NCBI RefSeq assembly: GCF_016918545.1
Contig: NZ_JAFFQC010000004.1
Coordinates: forward strand, 62,001 to 126,000
Direction of reading: 5' to 3'
DNA length: 64,000 bases
Origin: Desulfobulbus alkaliphilus
GTDB taxonomy: Bacteria; Desulfobacterota; Desulfobulbia; Desulfobulbales; Desulfobulbaceae
The position numbers were made by a program, and so were the translations under genes. Numbering within the stretch: the first letter of the stretch is position 1; every line of letters begins with the position of its first letter. The notes beneath the pieces were generated by a model that was not told where the DNA came from, did no database searches, and worked only from the letters and a program-made list of their open reading frames with translations. Positions 17,161 through 27,545 of the stretch are shown here, in pieces.

Positions 17161-20076
17161 TCAACAATCAACATCGGACTGATCGACCTGAATCATGACA
17201 CAGACCGGCAGCGCGGCGAACAGGGCTGAGCCGGCTACCTGTCTCTTTTCAAGCACTGTGTTTTGAGCGGTGAAGAGGTTGCTCCAGACCCTGTTTTTGC
17301 TGCCTTTGATAAGCGGATCCAGCATCACGCAGGTACCTGTCCAGCCCGAACCTGTCGGCAAGGAATTGCCGGGCGCGCACAAAAGCGCGCTGTGTCTGGG
17401 CACGGCCACGAAGATGCTCTGGTGATCGTTGGTCCGGGCAAAGGCAATAATATGTTCGGCCTGTGGCCCGTTGACCTCAAGGGGAATATAGCGACCGCGT
17501 AAAAACAGGTCCGGACAGGTACGACGCAGGGTCAGTAACCGCCAGAGAACAAAATGCTTCAGGCGGCTGTCCGGCCATGCCGATCCGAGCGCCATGGTCA
17601 ATCTGGCCAGCTCACCATGTTCCTCGGCTTGTTTGAAGGCGTGGAGATTCTTTTTTCTGAGCGAATAATCCACCGCCCGTCGATTGTCCGGATCCACCAG
17701 GGAATCGTCCCACAACTCCGTCCCCTGGTAATTGTCCGGAGCGCCGGGCATGGTCAGACGCAGAACCATCTGGGCCAGAGAATTGCAAAAACCGGGAGCA
17801 CTCATGGTGCGCACCAGTTCCTGCATATCACGCAAAAAAGGCATCGACACAGGGCTGCCATCCAGAACCTGGGCCACGAAATCGATCAGGGCCTTTTCGT
17901 ATTCTTCATCGGGATTGAGCCAGGACGTGTTGATTTTGGCCTCCCGGGCAGCTTTGATCATGTAGGCCTGCAGACGATCGCGCAGGGTCGCCAGCACTGC
18001 CGGTGCCGGTGGATCATGGCCCAGGTCGGCCAGCGGCCAGACCCCCACCAGGGTCTGGTAGAACAGGTATTCGTCCCGGCTGGAAAGCCTGATAACGCCG
18101 GCAATGCCCTGGCGGGCACGCCGGTTGAGGGTCTGCCAACGCTCCACGTGCTCGGCCCACCTCGTCGGCACTTCAGAGAGGACCGCAATCCTGGCCCGGA
18201 CATCTTCGCTGCGTTTGGTGTCATGGGTGGCGGTTGTCAGCATGGCCTCGGGCCAGGTGGTGGACCGGGACTCCATCTGCCGGTGGAAGTCGCCCACCGT
18301 ACTGACCCGTCGATCAGGTCCCATCCCCACCTCATTCATGGACGTCAGGGGCACAACCCGATAAAAGGTGGTATCCTCCATGCCCTTGGCCATGGCTGGA
18401 CCGGTGAACTGCTGAAACTTGCGGGCCAGACGCAGGACATCGGCCCGGGCCCGGCCATCGGCGCGTTTTTTCCAGGTGGCCTTCAACAGAGACTCCAACA
18501 CGTCGAACAGCCGGGGATGGCTGACCGCCCGGGCCCGGCGGGCAAGACCCAGGGCCCAGTCCAGGTCGCGGCTATCCTCAATGGACGGCCCCTTGGGACC
18601 GACATAAGTCCGATAGACCGGAAACCGGCAAACGATCTCCCGCAACGCCTGACGGATTTCCGCCCGGGAAAAGTCCCGGGTGGTTGGATCGCGCTTGAGC
18701 AGGCGGTTAGTTTCCGTTGCCAGCACTTCCAGTTCCGAAGCCAGCTCCTGGTCCATGACCTGGCGTTTAGCCTGTACGCCTTCGGCATGGGCATCGGCGC
18801 TTCCCGCTCCCTCACGGGATGCATACAGGGCACGCAGAACAGCCAGACCGTCAGCGTTTACCTGTACGGCGTTGATTTCGCTCAACGCGTCGTATCCCGT
18901 GGATCCGTGCATCGACCAATGATCGCGCAGGCTTTCATGCTCTTCAAGGATTTTCTCGACATACACTGGAAAGCGCCCCGGAGTGAAGCCCAAAACCTCG
19001 GCATACGGCTCGACCAGCTTTTGCAGCTGATCCAGGTATCCGGGCGGGTCATAGAGACCGTCAATGTGATCGATGCGCAGTCCGTGTACCTGGCCTGTAC
19101 TCACCAGCTGTTGGATTAAGGAGTGCGCCGCGGCAAACACTTCCGGCACCTCAACCCGCAAACCGGCCAGATCATTGATTTGAAAAAAACGACGATAGTT
19201 GATTTCGTGGCTGGCGACCCGCCAGTACGCAGGACGATAATGCTGCTGTTCGAGCACAGTGTGTAACCGTTCCAAGCCACGGCCATCAAATGCTTCAGGT
19301 CCAAAAGTTCTCTCGGTCTGTTCCAGAGCCTGGTGCAGCTCTGGAAAATCCACAACCAAACGGGAAAGAGTCTTTTTAAAGGTTTCTCCCCTGGTGCGCA
19401 AGGCTTTGCGCCTTGTCCCGGTACGAGGTTTGAACCGCAGCTGCTTGGATTCGATGAGGGCTGCATGTATATCCTCAGGGTTGGAGGTATCCAGACCGGC
19501 TTGTTCCAGGCAGGGTTGCAGAATCCGGTGGTAGCTGGACGGACAGAGAGGAAAACGATGCTCGTGGTACCAGACACTGAATGAACCGGTTACCGCTTCA
19601 AAACGTAGACGCAGTTCGCCCCGCTCCAGCACCGCACCGTACAGATCCCCCAGGACTGGCAAAAGTACTTGATCGTGAATTCCCTGGGTCTCGGGAAACC
19701 ATTGAATATCAAAATAATGAGCATACCTGCTGGCGCGACCCCACTCCAGCACATCCAGCCACCACAGGTTGTCGCTGCGGCCGATACCCATGTGATTGGG
19801 GACAATATCCATGACCAGTCCCATGCCCACTTTCTGTAACGCGGTACTGAGGGCGTCAAATCCTTCACGTCCGCCCAGTTCCGGGTTCAGCGACTGATGA
19901 TCAACGATATCGTAGCCATGGGTCGAACCGGGTCGAGCCGCCAGGATGGGTGAGGTATAGATATGAGAAATGCCCATATCCCGAAGATAAGGTACGATCT
20001 TCAAGGCATGGGCAAAGGTGAAACCGGCGTGGAACTGCAGCCGGTAGAAAGAGGTCGGGCTGTAGAGTTGGTTCAT
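17161..20076 (-). CDS. treY: Malto-oligosyltrehalose synthase
   Basis: About 971 aa, large for the family but within range. A GH13 isomerase that turns the reducing-end alpha-1,4 bond of maltodextrin into the alpha,alpha-1,1 bond of trehalose. Motifs: DIVPNHMG, GLRIDHIDGLYDPPGY (nucleophile Asp), VYVEKILEE (acid/base Glu) and TATHDTKRSEDVRARI. The opening YRLQFHAGFTFAHALKIVPYL is the TreY signature. An ATG at 20076 is preferred to an earlier in-frame GTG. It follows treZ by 19 bp and acts with TreZ and GlgX in the TreX-TreY-TreZ route. Confidence 0.95.
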   Translation of the reverse strand: MNQLYSPTSFYRLQFHAGFTFAHALKIVPYLRDMGISHIYTSPILAARPGSTHGYDIVDHQSLNPELGGREGFDALSTALQKVGMGLVMDIVPNHMGIGRSDNLWWLDVLEWGRASRYAHYFDIQWFPETQGIHDQVLLPVLGDLYGAVLERGELRLRFEAVTGSFSVWYHEHRFPLCPSSYHRILQPCLEQAGLDTSNPEDIHAALIESKQLRFKPRTGTRRKALRTRGETFKKTLSRLVVDFPELHQALEQTERTFGPEAFDGRGLERLHTVLEQQHYRPAYWRVASHEINYRRFFQINDLAGLRVEVPEVFAAAHSLIQQLVSTGQVHGLRIDHIDGLYDPPGYLDQLQKLVEPYAEVLGFTPGRFPVYVEKILEEHESLRDHWSMHGSTGYDALSEINAVQVNADGLAVLRALYASREGAGSADAHAEGVQAKRQVMDQELASELEVLATETNRLLKRDPTTRDFSRAEIRQALREIVCRFPVYRTYVGPKGPSIEDSRDLDWALGLARRARAVSHPRLFDVLESLLKATWKKRADGRARADVLRLARKFQQFTGPAMAKGMEDTTFYRVVPLTSMNEVGMGPDRRVSTVGDFHRQMESRSTTWPEAMLTTATHDTKRSEDVRARIAVLSEVPTRWAEHVERWQTLNRRARQGIAGVIRLSSRDEYLFYQTLVGVWPLADLGHDPPAPAVLATLRDRLQAYMIKAAREAKINTSWLNPDEEYEKALIDFVAQVLDGSPVSMPFLRDMQELVRTMSAPGFCNSLAQMVLRLTMPGAPDNYQGTELWDDSLVDPDNRRAVDYSLRKKNLHAFKQAEEHGELARLTMALGSAWPDSRLKHFVLWRLLTLRRTCPDLFLRGRYIPLEVNGPQAEHIIAFARTNDHQSIFVAVPRHSALLCAPGNSLPTGSGWTGTCVMLDPLIKGSKNRVWSNLFTAQNTVLEKRQVAGSALFAALPVCVMIQVDQSDVDC

Positions 20077-20095
20077 AAGCACCTGGGGCTGGAAG

Positions 20096-21964
20096 CTACC
20101 AAGAATGTGTATCTGGTGAGGTCAGGGTCCATGCTACCCCCCAGCCTCCAAGCTCAATCCCGCTTCCCTGCCGCCTGACTTCAGGTGAAAGGTAGATGAT
20201 GGTGAGCGAATCAAGACCAGGATCCGCACCGGTATCAACCAGAAACGGCGTGGAGCCGAGATTGGCTGTCATGTGCAGACTTCGACCATCGACCAGAGGC
20301 CAGTTGACGGTCAACACGGCCGGATCCTGCCTGTGCCAGGTGGCGGCCCCTGGTCGGATCAAGCCCAGCAGCGGCACGATATGCTGTCGACGTCGAGCCA
20401 GCAGATCCTGGTACAGTTGCAGCCACTCAGCGTGCTTGACCGAAAAACGTTCCTCCCAGTTTAAAACGGCGCGCACGGCCGTGTCCGGATCGTTGGGGTC
20501 CGGGATACGTTCGCGCATTGCCGGATCGGCGAACTCAGGAAAGGCCGCGAACTCCCTGCGCCGGCCGTCGCGGACCGCACCGGCCAGCTCACCGTGAAAA
20601 TCGCAGAAAAATGGAAAAGGCTGTTCTGTTGCCCATTCCTCGCCCATGTAGAGCAGTGGGATCTGAGGGGCAAGCAGGTACATGGCCGTCAGGGTCGTCC
20701 GTTTTTCCTCAGGAGCCAGCGAGGTCAGCCGCTCTCCCAGGGCCCGGTTACCGATCTGATCATGGTTCTGGAGAAAGGCAACAAAGGTCTCAGGCGGGAG
20801 ATGGGCGCTGGGTTCCCCCCTGGCCTCACCCCCGCGATGGGCTGAAGCTTCGCCCTGATAAGCGAACCCCTGGGTCAGACACCGGCCCAGACGATCCAGC
20901 ACCTGATCCGTGTAGTCCGTATAATAGCCCTGGGTTTCTCCGGTGGCCAGCACATGAAAAACGTGATGAATATCATCGTTCCATTGGGCCACATACAACC
21001 GGGGTTTGCCGTTCTGGTCCCGACCAAGGAAGCGGGCCTGATTGGCATCATTTTCCAGGACCAGATGCACCAACCGATCCTCGGGAAGAACGCTGGTTAC
21101 GGTCTCAGCCAACTCCTCCAGGATATGCACAGGACTATTATCTTTAATGGCATGCACCGCGTCCAGACGCAAACCATCAAACCGATACTCCTGTAACCAG
21201 TACACAGCATTGGCGATGAAGAAATCACGTACCTGGGGCACGGAAAAATCGATGGCCGCCCCCCAGGGTGTCTGGTGGGCTTCGGTGAAGAAACCGGGAG
21301 CGTAAAGATGCAGGTAGTTGCCCTCCGGACCGAAGTGGTTGTAGACCACGTCAAGAAAAACCATCAGCCCCAGGCCGTGCGCCTCGTCGATCAGGCGCTG
21401 CAGGTCCCGGGGGGTGCCGTAGACAGAATCCGGGGCAAAGGGCAGCACACCGTCATAGCCCCAGTTGCGCCGGCCGGGAAAATCGGCCAGGGGCATCAGC
21501 TCCACGGCCGTGACCCCCAACTCCTTGAGATACGGGAGGCGGGCACGTACCCCGTCATAGGTCCCTTCAGGGGTGAACGTACCCACATGCAGCTCATACA
21601 GTATGGTTTCTGCCCAAGGCCGTCCCTGCCAATCCCGGTTCTCCCAGACAAAGTCGGCTGTGTCCACAACCTGACTTGGTCCTTGGACGTCGTCTGGCTG
21701 GAATCGTGAACCCGGATCCGGAACCAGGGTCTCGCCGTTAATTTTGAATTGATAGAGGGAACCTTCCCCAGCCTCGGGGACCAGAACCTCATACCAGCCG
21801 TCCTTGGTGGCCTGCATGGCCACACAACGGTCTTGGCCAGGCCCCACGAGGAGCACATCCACTTGCGCTGCTTCCGGCGCCCAAAGACGAAAACGCACAC
21901 CGGGTTTCTCGAGACATGGACCAAAAGGAATGCTCGTGTCCATTGATTCGACCTGTCTAGGCAT
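20096..21964 (-). CDS. treZ: Malto-oligosyltrehalose trehalohydrolase
   Basis: 622-aa GH13 enzyme that releases trehalose from maltooligosyl-trehalose. An N-terminal carbohydrate-binding domain (VRFRLWAPEAAQVDVLLVGPG) precedes the barrel, with DVVYNHFGPEGNYL, GLRLDAVHAIKD (Asp nucleophile), LVLENDANQ (Glu) and FLQNHDQIGNRALGERL. The ATG at 21964 has AAGGAG 7 nt upstream, so it is the likely start, although MDTSIPFG at 21943 is also possible. It sits between glgX and treY. Confidence 0.95.
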   Translation of the reverse strand: MPRQVESMDTSIPFGPCLEKPGVRFRLWAPEAAQVDVLLVGPGQDRCVAMQATKDGWYEVLVPEAGEGSLYQFKINGETLVPDPGSRFQPDDVQGPSQVVDTADFVWENRDWQGRPWAETILYELHVGTFTPEGTYDGVRARLPYLKELGVTAVELMPLADFPGRRNWGYDGVLPFAPDSVYGTPRDLQRLIDEAHGLGLMVFLDVVYNHFGPEGNYLHLYAPGFFTEAHQTPWGAAIDFSVPQVRDFFIANAVYWLQEYRFDGLRLDAVHAIKDNSPVHILEELAETVTSVLPEDRLVHLVLENDANQARFLGRDQNGKPRLYVAQWNDDIHHVFHVLATGETQGYYTDYTDQVLDRLGRCLTQGFAYQGEASAHRGGEARGEPSAHLPPETFVAFLQNHDQIGNRALGERLTSLAPEEKRTTLTAMYLLAPQIPLLYMGEEWATEQPFPFFCDFHGELAGAVRDGRRREFAAFPEFADPAMRERIPDPNDPDTAVRAVLNWEERFSVKHAEWLQLYQDLLARRRQHIVPLLGLIRPGAATWHRQDPAVLTVNWPLVDGRSLHMTANLGSTPFLVDTGADPGLDSLTIIYLSPEVRRQGSGIELGGWGVAWTLTSPDTHSW

Positions 21965-21999
21965 AGTGGTACTCCTTGATCATAGTGCATCGATATGAT

Positions 22000-24153
22000 T
22001 CATTTTGCCTGGGCCGCCAAACGCAGCAACTGCAACGAACGGCCGCTGACAAGACGGTCCGTGCCTCCCGGCAGAGAATCGCTCTCGGGCCGACCGTCCT
22101 CGGCCACAGTATCCACCAAGGGATACCAAGCGCCAACCTCCTCATCCGGCAGGACGAAAACCACGTCTTCATGAGCGGCATTGACCAGGAGTAAAAAGGT
22201 ATCATCCGCTTCCTGTTCGCCGGTTTGGGTCAGGTGGACCATACCTGCCTCCCCACTCAAACGGATGCCGAGACTCCGGGCTGTGCTCTTTTGCCAGTCC
22301 TCGGGGATCATCTCACGACCTGAGGGGTGCAGCCAGATCACGTCTTTGACGTCTGTTCCCGGGATAACCTTACCATAAAAAAAGCGGTCCCGGTGAAACA
22401 CGATATGGTCATGACGTAGTTTCACCAATCGCCGGACAAAGTCTATCTGTGCTTGGCTCTGCTCGGTGATTCCTTCCCAATCAAGCCAGCTGATTTCACT
22501 GTCCTGACAGTAGACATTATTGTTACCGTTCTGGCTATGGGCAAACTCGTCTCCGGCCAGGAGCATGGGCATCCCCTGAGAAAGAAGCAATGTCGCCAGA
22601 AAGTTGCGCATCTGGCGGCGGCGCAGGGCCAGAATATCCTGGTCGTCGGTCTTACCTTCCACGCCGCAGTTCCAGGAATTGTTATTGTCCGAGCCGTCCC
22701 GGCTGTCTTCGCCATTGGCTTCGTTGTGTTTCTCGTTGTAGCTGACCAGGTCATGCAGGGTGAAACCGTCATGGGCGGTGATGAAATTAACGCTGGCCCA
22801 GGTGCGGCGACCGCGACGGTTGAAGATATCCGCGGAAGCGGAAAAACGGCCGGCAAAGCTGGCGAGCTGTTCTGCATCACCCTTCCAGAACTTGCGCATG
22901 GAATCACGGTACTGGTCGTTCCACTCGGCCCAGCCCGAAGGGAAATTACCTAACTGATACCCTCCCAGACCGGTATCCCAGGGTTCAGCGATCAGCTTGA
23001 CCTGGCCCAGCACTGGATCCTGGGCCACAGCATCCAGGAAGCTGGCGTGTTCATCGTAGGGTCCTTCCACCCGGGCCAGGGTGGTAGCCAGATCAAATCG
23101 GAAACCATCCACGCCCATCACCTGAACCCAGTAGCGCAGAGAGTCCATGATCATACACAGCACCTTGGGATGGCGAAATTCCAGAGCATTCCCCGTGCCG
23201 GTAAAATCATTGTAAAAGCGCTTCTGGTCATCCATCAGATAATAATACGATTGATTATCGATGCCCCGGAAAGAAAGCGTCGGCCCCAGGTGGTTACCTT
23301 CGGCCGTATGGTTATAGACCACGTCCAGAATCACTTCGATGCCGGCGTCATGCATGTTCTGGACAAAGCTTTTGAACGAAGACAGCTCGTTTCGGGATCG
23401 CAGGTAACTTTGGTTAGGGGCAAAAAAACCAATAGTATTGTACCCCCAGTAATTACTCAGACCACGCTCGATGAGATGGCGATCCTGGAGAAAGGCATGC
23501 ACGGGCAACAGTTCGATGGCCGTAACCCCTAGGTGTTTAAGGTAATCGATAACCGGTTGGGCAACCAGGCCCTGGAAGGTACCACGCAATTCCTCCGGCA
23601 CTTCGGGGTGCAGCATGGTGTAGCCGCGAACATGCATTTCGTAGATCACGGTTTCGTGCCAGGGTCGGAACTCCTTGGACCGGCCCCAGGTGAAGGCCTG
23701 ATCCACCACCTGGCATTTGGGCATGAACGGTGCGGAATCCCGCTTGTCAAAGGACAGGTCTTCGTCGGGATGCCCAACGGTGTAGCCGAACAGGGCATCG
23801 TCCCACTTCAGGTCTCCGATCAGCTTTCTGGCATAAGGATCCAGCAGCAGCTTATTGGCGTTGAAACGATGACCAGCCTGGGGATCGTAAGGGCCATGGA
23901 CGCGGTACCCATAGAGCTGACCAGGTCGAATATCCGGCAAATAGCAGTGCCAGACCTCATGCGTATATTCCGGCATGGTGATCCGGGCGCTCTCTGTGAC
24001 CCCGTCGGGATCAAACAGGCATAGTTCCACCTTTTCAGCATGCGCAGAAAACAGAGCGAAATTCACGCCTGATCCGTCCCAGGTGGCGCCCAGTGGGGTG
24101 GACGAACCAGGCCAGACTCTGACCCCATTGGAACCTTCGGCTACGTTTATCAT
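22000..24153 (-). CDS. glgX: Glycogen debranching enzyme, isoamylase type
   Basis: 717-aa GH13 debranching enzyme that cleaves alpha-1,6 branches. An N-terminal CBM48-like domain (SSTPLGATWDGSGVNFALFSAHAEKVELCLFD) is followed by DVVYNHTAEGNHLGPTLSFRG, GFRFDLATTLAR, LIAEPWDTG and NFITAHDGFTLHDLVSYN, all with catalytic residues in place. As the first gene of the glgX-treZ-treY operon it would supply linear maltodextrin for trehalose formation (the TreX role). The following intergenic spacers are short (35 and 19 bp). Confidence 0.95.
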   Translation of the reverse strand: MINVAEGSNGVRVWPGSSTPLGATWDGSGVNFALFSAHAEKVELCLFDPDGVTESARITMPEYTHEVWHCYLPDIRPGQLYGYRVHGPYDPQAGHRFNANKLLLDPYARKLIGDLKWDDALFGYTVGHPDEDLSFDKRDSAPFMPKCQVVDQAFTWGRSKEFRPWHETVIYEMHVRGYTMLHPEVPEELRGTFQGLVAQPVIDYLKHLGVTAIELLPVHAFLQDRHLIERGLSNYWGYNTIGFFAPNQSYLRSRNELSSFKSFVQNMHDAGIEVILDVVYNHTAEGNHLGPTLSFRGIDNQSYYYLMDDQKRFYNDFTGTGNALEFRHPKVLCMIMDSLRYWVQVMGVDGFRFDLATTLARVEGPYDEHASFLDAVAQDPVLGQVKLIAEPWDTGLGGYQLGNFPSGWAEWNDQYRDSMRKFWKGDAEQLASFAGRFSASADIFNRRGRRTWASVNFITAHDGFTLHDLVSYNEKHNEANGEDSRDGSDNNNSWNCGVEGKTDDQDILALRRRQMRNFLATLLLSQGMPMLLAGDEFAHSQNGNNNVYCQDSEISWLDWEGITEQSQAQIDFVRRLVKLRHDHIVFHRDRFFYGKVIPGTDVKDVIWLHPSGREMIPEDWQKSTARSLGIRLSGEAGMVHLTQTGEQEADDTFLLLVNAAHEDVVFVLPDEEVGAWYPLVDTVAEDGRPESDSLPGGTDRLVSGRSLQLLRLAAQAK

Positions 24154-24592
24154 CTCATGCTCCCACTTGATTATTTATTGCAATCAACCTGGCGAACGGC
24201 AGCACGCCGAGGGCTGAACCGTGAATTTCATCAGGCCATTTTAGCCGGCAAAAACGACAAGCACCTGGTTCGAGTTGCGAGACGATCCCGACGAAGTATC
24301 TGTATCAGGTCAGGGATTTTCCGCGCCGGTCCTGCATCAATAGTGGAGGAGCTGCTGAACCCCACCGGCCCTCATCCTATTGACTCGCCCGGAGAAATGT
24401 AATTGTCTGAAATAAGGTATTAATGTACCAGGAAAAGATCCTGCCTTCAATATCAATATACGGTGATATCCGGTTTAAAAATTTATCAAAGAGAACAGAG
24501 GAAAATGGACAATGAAATCACTTTACCTCAATAGATAAAATAGATACCTGGATCCGTGAACGTTCACCGGGTATACGCAAAAGGATGCATCA
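24154..24592. other. Intergenic region upstream of glgX
   Basis: No convincing gene. It should hold the glgX promoter. An isolated repeat-end fragment, CCTGGATCCGTGAACGTTCACCGG, lies at about 24547-24570, just outside repeat copy E. Confidence 0.5.
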
Positions 24593-24710
24593 CCTGAATC
24601 CGTGACGGATGGAGTCTTGTTTGGAGTACATTTTACTGTAAATAGGTTATAAATACGGTGAGTTTCTTTGCAATATGTCGTCACCAGCCGCCCTTCGGGG
24701 CGCATCCAGG
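24593..24710 (+). repeat. MITE-like repeat, copy E, internally deleted
   Basis: 118-bp copy with the left end CCTGAATCCGTGACGGATGG, the GCCCTTCGGGGC hairpin and a shortened right end (GCATCCAGG). Confidence 0.82.
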
Positions 24711-24787
24711 TTATAGTATAGGAATGTTTTTTACACGGCAGCCTGATCGTCCGGAGACAGCGTGGTGCACAGTTACGAATTGCAGAC

Positions 24788-25120
24788 TTAATCGTTGCCA
24801 GGACCCTTCTGCTGACCTTTTTTATACTCTTCTTCAAATGCAGTTTTAGCCTCGGAAAAACTATTCTTCCAAGATTCCCAGGAGGATTCGACACCCTGCT
24901 TCAGTTCTTCCCAAGCAGATTCTCCCGCACCTTGCAACTCCTCGATTTTATCCTCCAGCTCCTGGCGCTTTGCCCGCAATTCTTCAAGCTGCTGTTGATA
25001 TTTGATTTTTGCGCCCGCCTCGGCCTGCTCCGCCTTGGCCGTCAACTTGTCAATATCAGCGTTCCATTCGTCAATCTTGGCTTTCAATTTCTGAACATAC
25101 GCATCTCTTGTTTCCGACAT
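24788..25120 (-). CDS. Small coiled-coil protein
   Basis: 110 aa from ATG 25120, chosen for its strong GGAGGT Shine-Dalgarno; the frame is open further upstream. Almost the whole chain is charged helix: YVQKLKAKIDEWNADIDKLT, QQLEELRAKRQELEDKIEEL, then ESAWEELKQGVESSWESWKN. No signal peptide or membrane segment. Proteins of this build (the sll1863-like stress-response group) are common near stress genes, but I cannot assign a function. It ends with a flexible Lys/Gly tail. Confidence 0.8.
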   Translation of the reverse strand: MSETRDAYVQKLKAKIDEWNADIDKLTAKAEQAEAGAKIKYQQQLEELRAKRQELEDKIEELQGAGESAWEELKQGVESSWESWKNSFSEAKTAFEEEYKKGQQKGPGND

Positions 25121-25327
25121 ACCTTTATACCTCCATGTCAAAAATGAACGTTGGCAAACAGACCCATCCACAAACGGCACTATTGCCAAAACTCTGTGTT
25201 GCGCCGTCTAACTGAACCCTTGGAATAATAAATATTCTTCTGATCATACCAGTACCGGTTTTGCTGAACAAGCCTCTTCAGTGGGGTTTCCGGATTTCTC
25301 ATCACGTAAAACTCGCAATAAAACATA

Positions 25328-26410
25328 TTACTTCACCAACTGCTGACTGCGAACAACGCTGTGGACAAATTCAAGCTTTTTGAGAACAGGAGGCGAGAGC
25401 ACAAACGGATAGGCATGGTCATGACCCATGCTCCGGTTGAGGCTGTTCAGGGCAAAACTGACAGGTAGCCAGCGCTCGATAAGCAAGTCAAAATGCTCCT
25501 GATGATAAGGGTCGAAATCCAGCTTTGCGGATACTTCGCCAGTATTCTCAACCCTGGGATGAACTTTTATCCCGAAGAAATAAGCCGTTTCCAGGGTATC
25601 CACGATATGCAGGTAATGCGCCCAGGTTTCAGCCCAGTCCTCCCAGGGATGGCTGGATGCATAGGCACTGACAAATCGCTCCTGCCAATCCACTGGTGGA
25701 CCGTTCTCGTAATGCCGTTCCAGAGCCTGGGAGTAATCCTGGGTATCGTCACCGAACAATTGGCGGCACCGTCCCAGCCAATCAGTATCCCGAATCAATC
25801 GCTCCCAATAGTAATGACCGCTTTCATGACGAAAATGGCCCAGAATGGTCCGGTAATGCTCATCCATTGTTGTGCGCATCTGTTCCCGGACAACGGGGTC
25901 CGCTTCGGCGATGTTGATGGTGATCAGCCCTTGATCGTGCCCGGTGAGTATCCGTCCTCGGTCACTGAATGGGGAGCCCTGGTCTGCCAGGAAGTCAAAA
26001 GCCACCCCATCTGGATGCGTGCTGCGTGAAAAAACCGGCAGGTCGAGGCCCAGCAACGTGAAGACCAGCCGGCGTTTTTCTATTTCCAGCCGGTGCCAGA
26101 GCGACTTGTTGCCTTCGACCTCCAGGTTGGGAATGGTTCTGTTGAGACGACAGGCTTTGCAGAACACGTCTTGCGATGCATCCTCCACCAGCCAGTTGCA
26201 GACGTCGTGATCAGCATAATTAGCGCATTGTTGAAAGGACTCTTCACGATTCCGCTCCAGGGGCAGGTCGCAATCGTAATCCTCCGGCGGGGAGATAGTA
26301 ACCAGGCGCATGCCATCCGGCATAAATCCCAATCGCGCCCCGCAGCGAACACAGATAACATTTTCAAAATACAACAGGCTGCCGCAACAATCGCATGTAA
26401 AAAGTTTCAT
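25328..26410 (-). CDS. Zinc-ribbon putative metallopeptidase
   Basis: 360 aa. The N-terminus is a zinc ribbon (CDCCGSLLYFENVICVRCG), and a second cysteine pair lies near CKACRLNRT. The middle holds FRHESGHYYWERLI, an HExxH metalloprotease motif, followed by a WAETWAHYLHIVDTL helix typical of the Peptidase_Mx / DUF4344-like putative zinc-binding peptidases. No signal peptide, so it is probably cytoplasmic. It starts 4 bp after the metallophosphoesterase gene ends, so the two are likely cotranscribed. Confidence 0.8.
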   Translation of the reverse strand: MKLFTCDCCGSLLYFENVICVRCGARLGFMPDGMRLVTISPPEDYDCDLPLERNREESFQQCANYADHDVCNWLVEDASQDVFCKACRLNRTIPNLEVEGNKSLWHRLEIEKRRLVFTLLGLDLPVFSRSTHPDGVAFDFLADQGSPFSDRGRILTGHDQGLITINIAEADPVVREQMRTTMDEHYRTILGHFRHESGHYYWERLIRDTDWLGRCRQLFGDDTQDYSQALERHYENGPPVDWQERFVSAYASSHPWEDWAETWAHYLHIVDTLETAYFFGIKVHPRVENTGEVSAKLDFDPYHQEHFDLLIERWLPVSFALNSLNRSMGHDHAYPFVLSPPVLKKLEFVHSVVRSQQLVK

Positions 26411-26414
26411 GTCA

Positions 26415-27545
26415 TTAGTGCTCCTCGTCGCGGATCAGATCAATGACCACGACTTCGGGACGCGCGCCCACGCGCAACGGCGGACCCCAGGTCCCGGCCC
26501 CGGTGGTGACGATGAGGTGGCTGTGGTTTTGCTGAAAATGGCCGGCAAGGTACCTGTACTGGCTGGCGACGAATTTGTGGAAAGGGTAGATCTGGCCGCC
26601 GTGAGTGTGTCCCGCGACCATCAATTGGATGCCCAGGGGAACGGCTTTCTCGTCCCAGGCCCAGGGCCGATGCGTGAGGAGGATCTGAAAATGGTCTGGT
26701 GAGAGTTCGGGAGTGATCTGGTCCAGCTGGCGGATCATGAACGCACGGTCCATGTGCCCCCAGGTCGGATCGTCGATGCCGATCAACTGTATACCCGAAT
26801 CCGGCAGGATCAAGGTTTCGTTGCGCAGCAGGCGGATTCCGGCCAGATCATGGAAGGCCCGGCTGGTCTGGAATCCCACGTAGAATTCATGGTTGCCCAG
26901 AACGCCGAAGACCCCCAGAGGTGGAACGAGCCGGGCTATAACGGCGGCCTTGGGTTCCAGCCATTCCGGGTGGTCATTGATCTGGTCCCCGGCCAGCAGC
27001 ACCAGGTCCGGCTCGAGATCATCGATGAACGCGATCAGCCGTTCCACCCAGGCCTGCCGGGTCATCACCCCGAAGTGGGTATCACTGACCAGAACAATAC
27101 GGGTGTCTTTGGCAACCAGGGGGGTGCGCAGCTCGATCCGGGGCGTATCCCATTGCGTGGCCGCGTACAGACCGTAGAGTACGATGATCGCTGTCAGGAA
27201 CAGAACCACGTTCAACTGACGCCGGCCCCGGGGATACCAGCGAGTCATGGCGGCGGGCAGGACCCTGGCTGGAATGACCAGGACCAGGCTCAGGAGCTGC
27301 AGCCAGAACAGGTAAAAGAGTATGCCCATCCAGACAAAGACCAGCCACCACAGGGTACGCACCAGGGGCTGGGGCCAGTCCGCCGGGATCAGGTAGGCCA
27401 GAAACGGGGTCGCGGCCATGAACAGGACCACCGGCAGACCCGCCGACCATTTGCCAAACCCAAGATCGAGTTGCGCCCCCATGCGCCCCCAGACCAGGAG
27501 ATGCATGGAGAGGTAGACCAGGGCCGCAATTATAAAAAATGTCAT
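26415..27545 (-). CDS. Membrane-anchored metallophosphoesterase (YkuE/YaeI type)
   Basis: 376 aa. Four or more hydrophobic segments fill residues 1-140, then a calcineurin-like phosphoesterase domain follows with the ordered metal motifs VSDTHFG, LLAGDQIND, GVLGNHEFY, THRP and VAGHTHGGQ. Related YaeI proteins act on UDP-diacylglucosamine or similar lipids, but the substrate here is unknown. Upstream is about 470 bp without a gene, which should contain its promoter. Confidence 0.88.
   Translation of the reverse strand: MTFFIIAALVYLSMHLLVWGRMGAQLDLGFGKWSAGLPVVLFMAATPFLAYLIPADWPQPLVRTLWWLVFVWMGILFYLFWLQLLSLVLVIPARVLPAAMTRWYPRGRRQLNVVLFLTAIIVLYGLYAATQWDTPRIELRTPLVAKDTRIVLVSDTHFGVMTRQAWVERLIAFIDDLEPDLVLLAGDQINDHPEWLEPKAAVIARLVPPLGVFGVLGNHEFYVGFQTSRAFHDLAGIRLLRNETLILPDSGIQLIGIDDPTWGHMDRAFMIRQLDQITPELSPDHFQILLTHRPWAWDEKAVPLGIQLMVAGHTHGGQIYPFHKFVASQYRYLAGHFQQNHSHLIVTTGAGTWGPPLRVGARPEVVVIDLIRDEEH

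Noticed and set aside
17554-19119. 521-codon open frame on the plus strand
   Set aside because: Wholly antisense to treY, which has all its catalytic motifs; high G+C makes the opposite strand open by chance.
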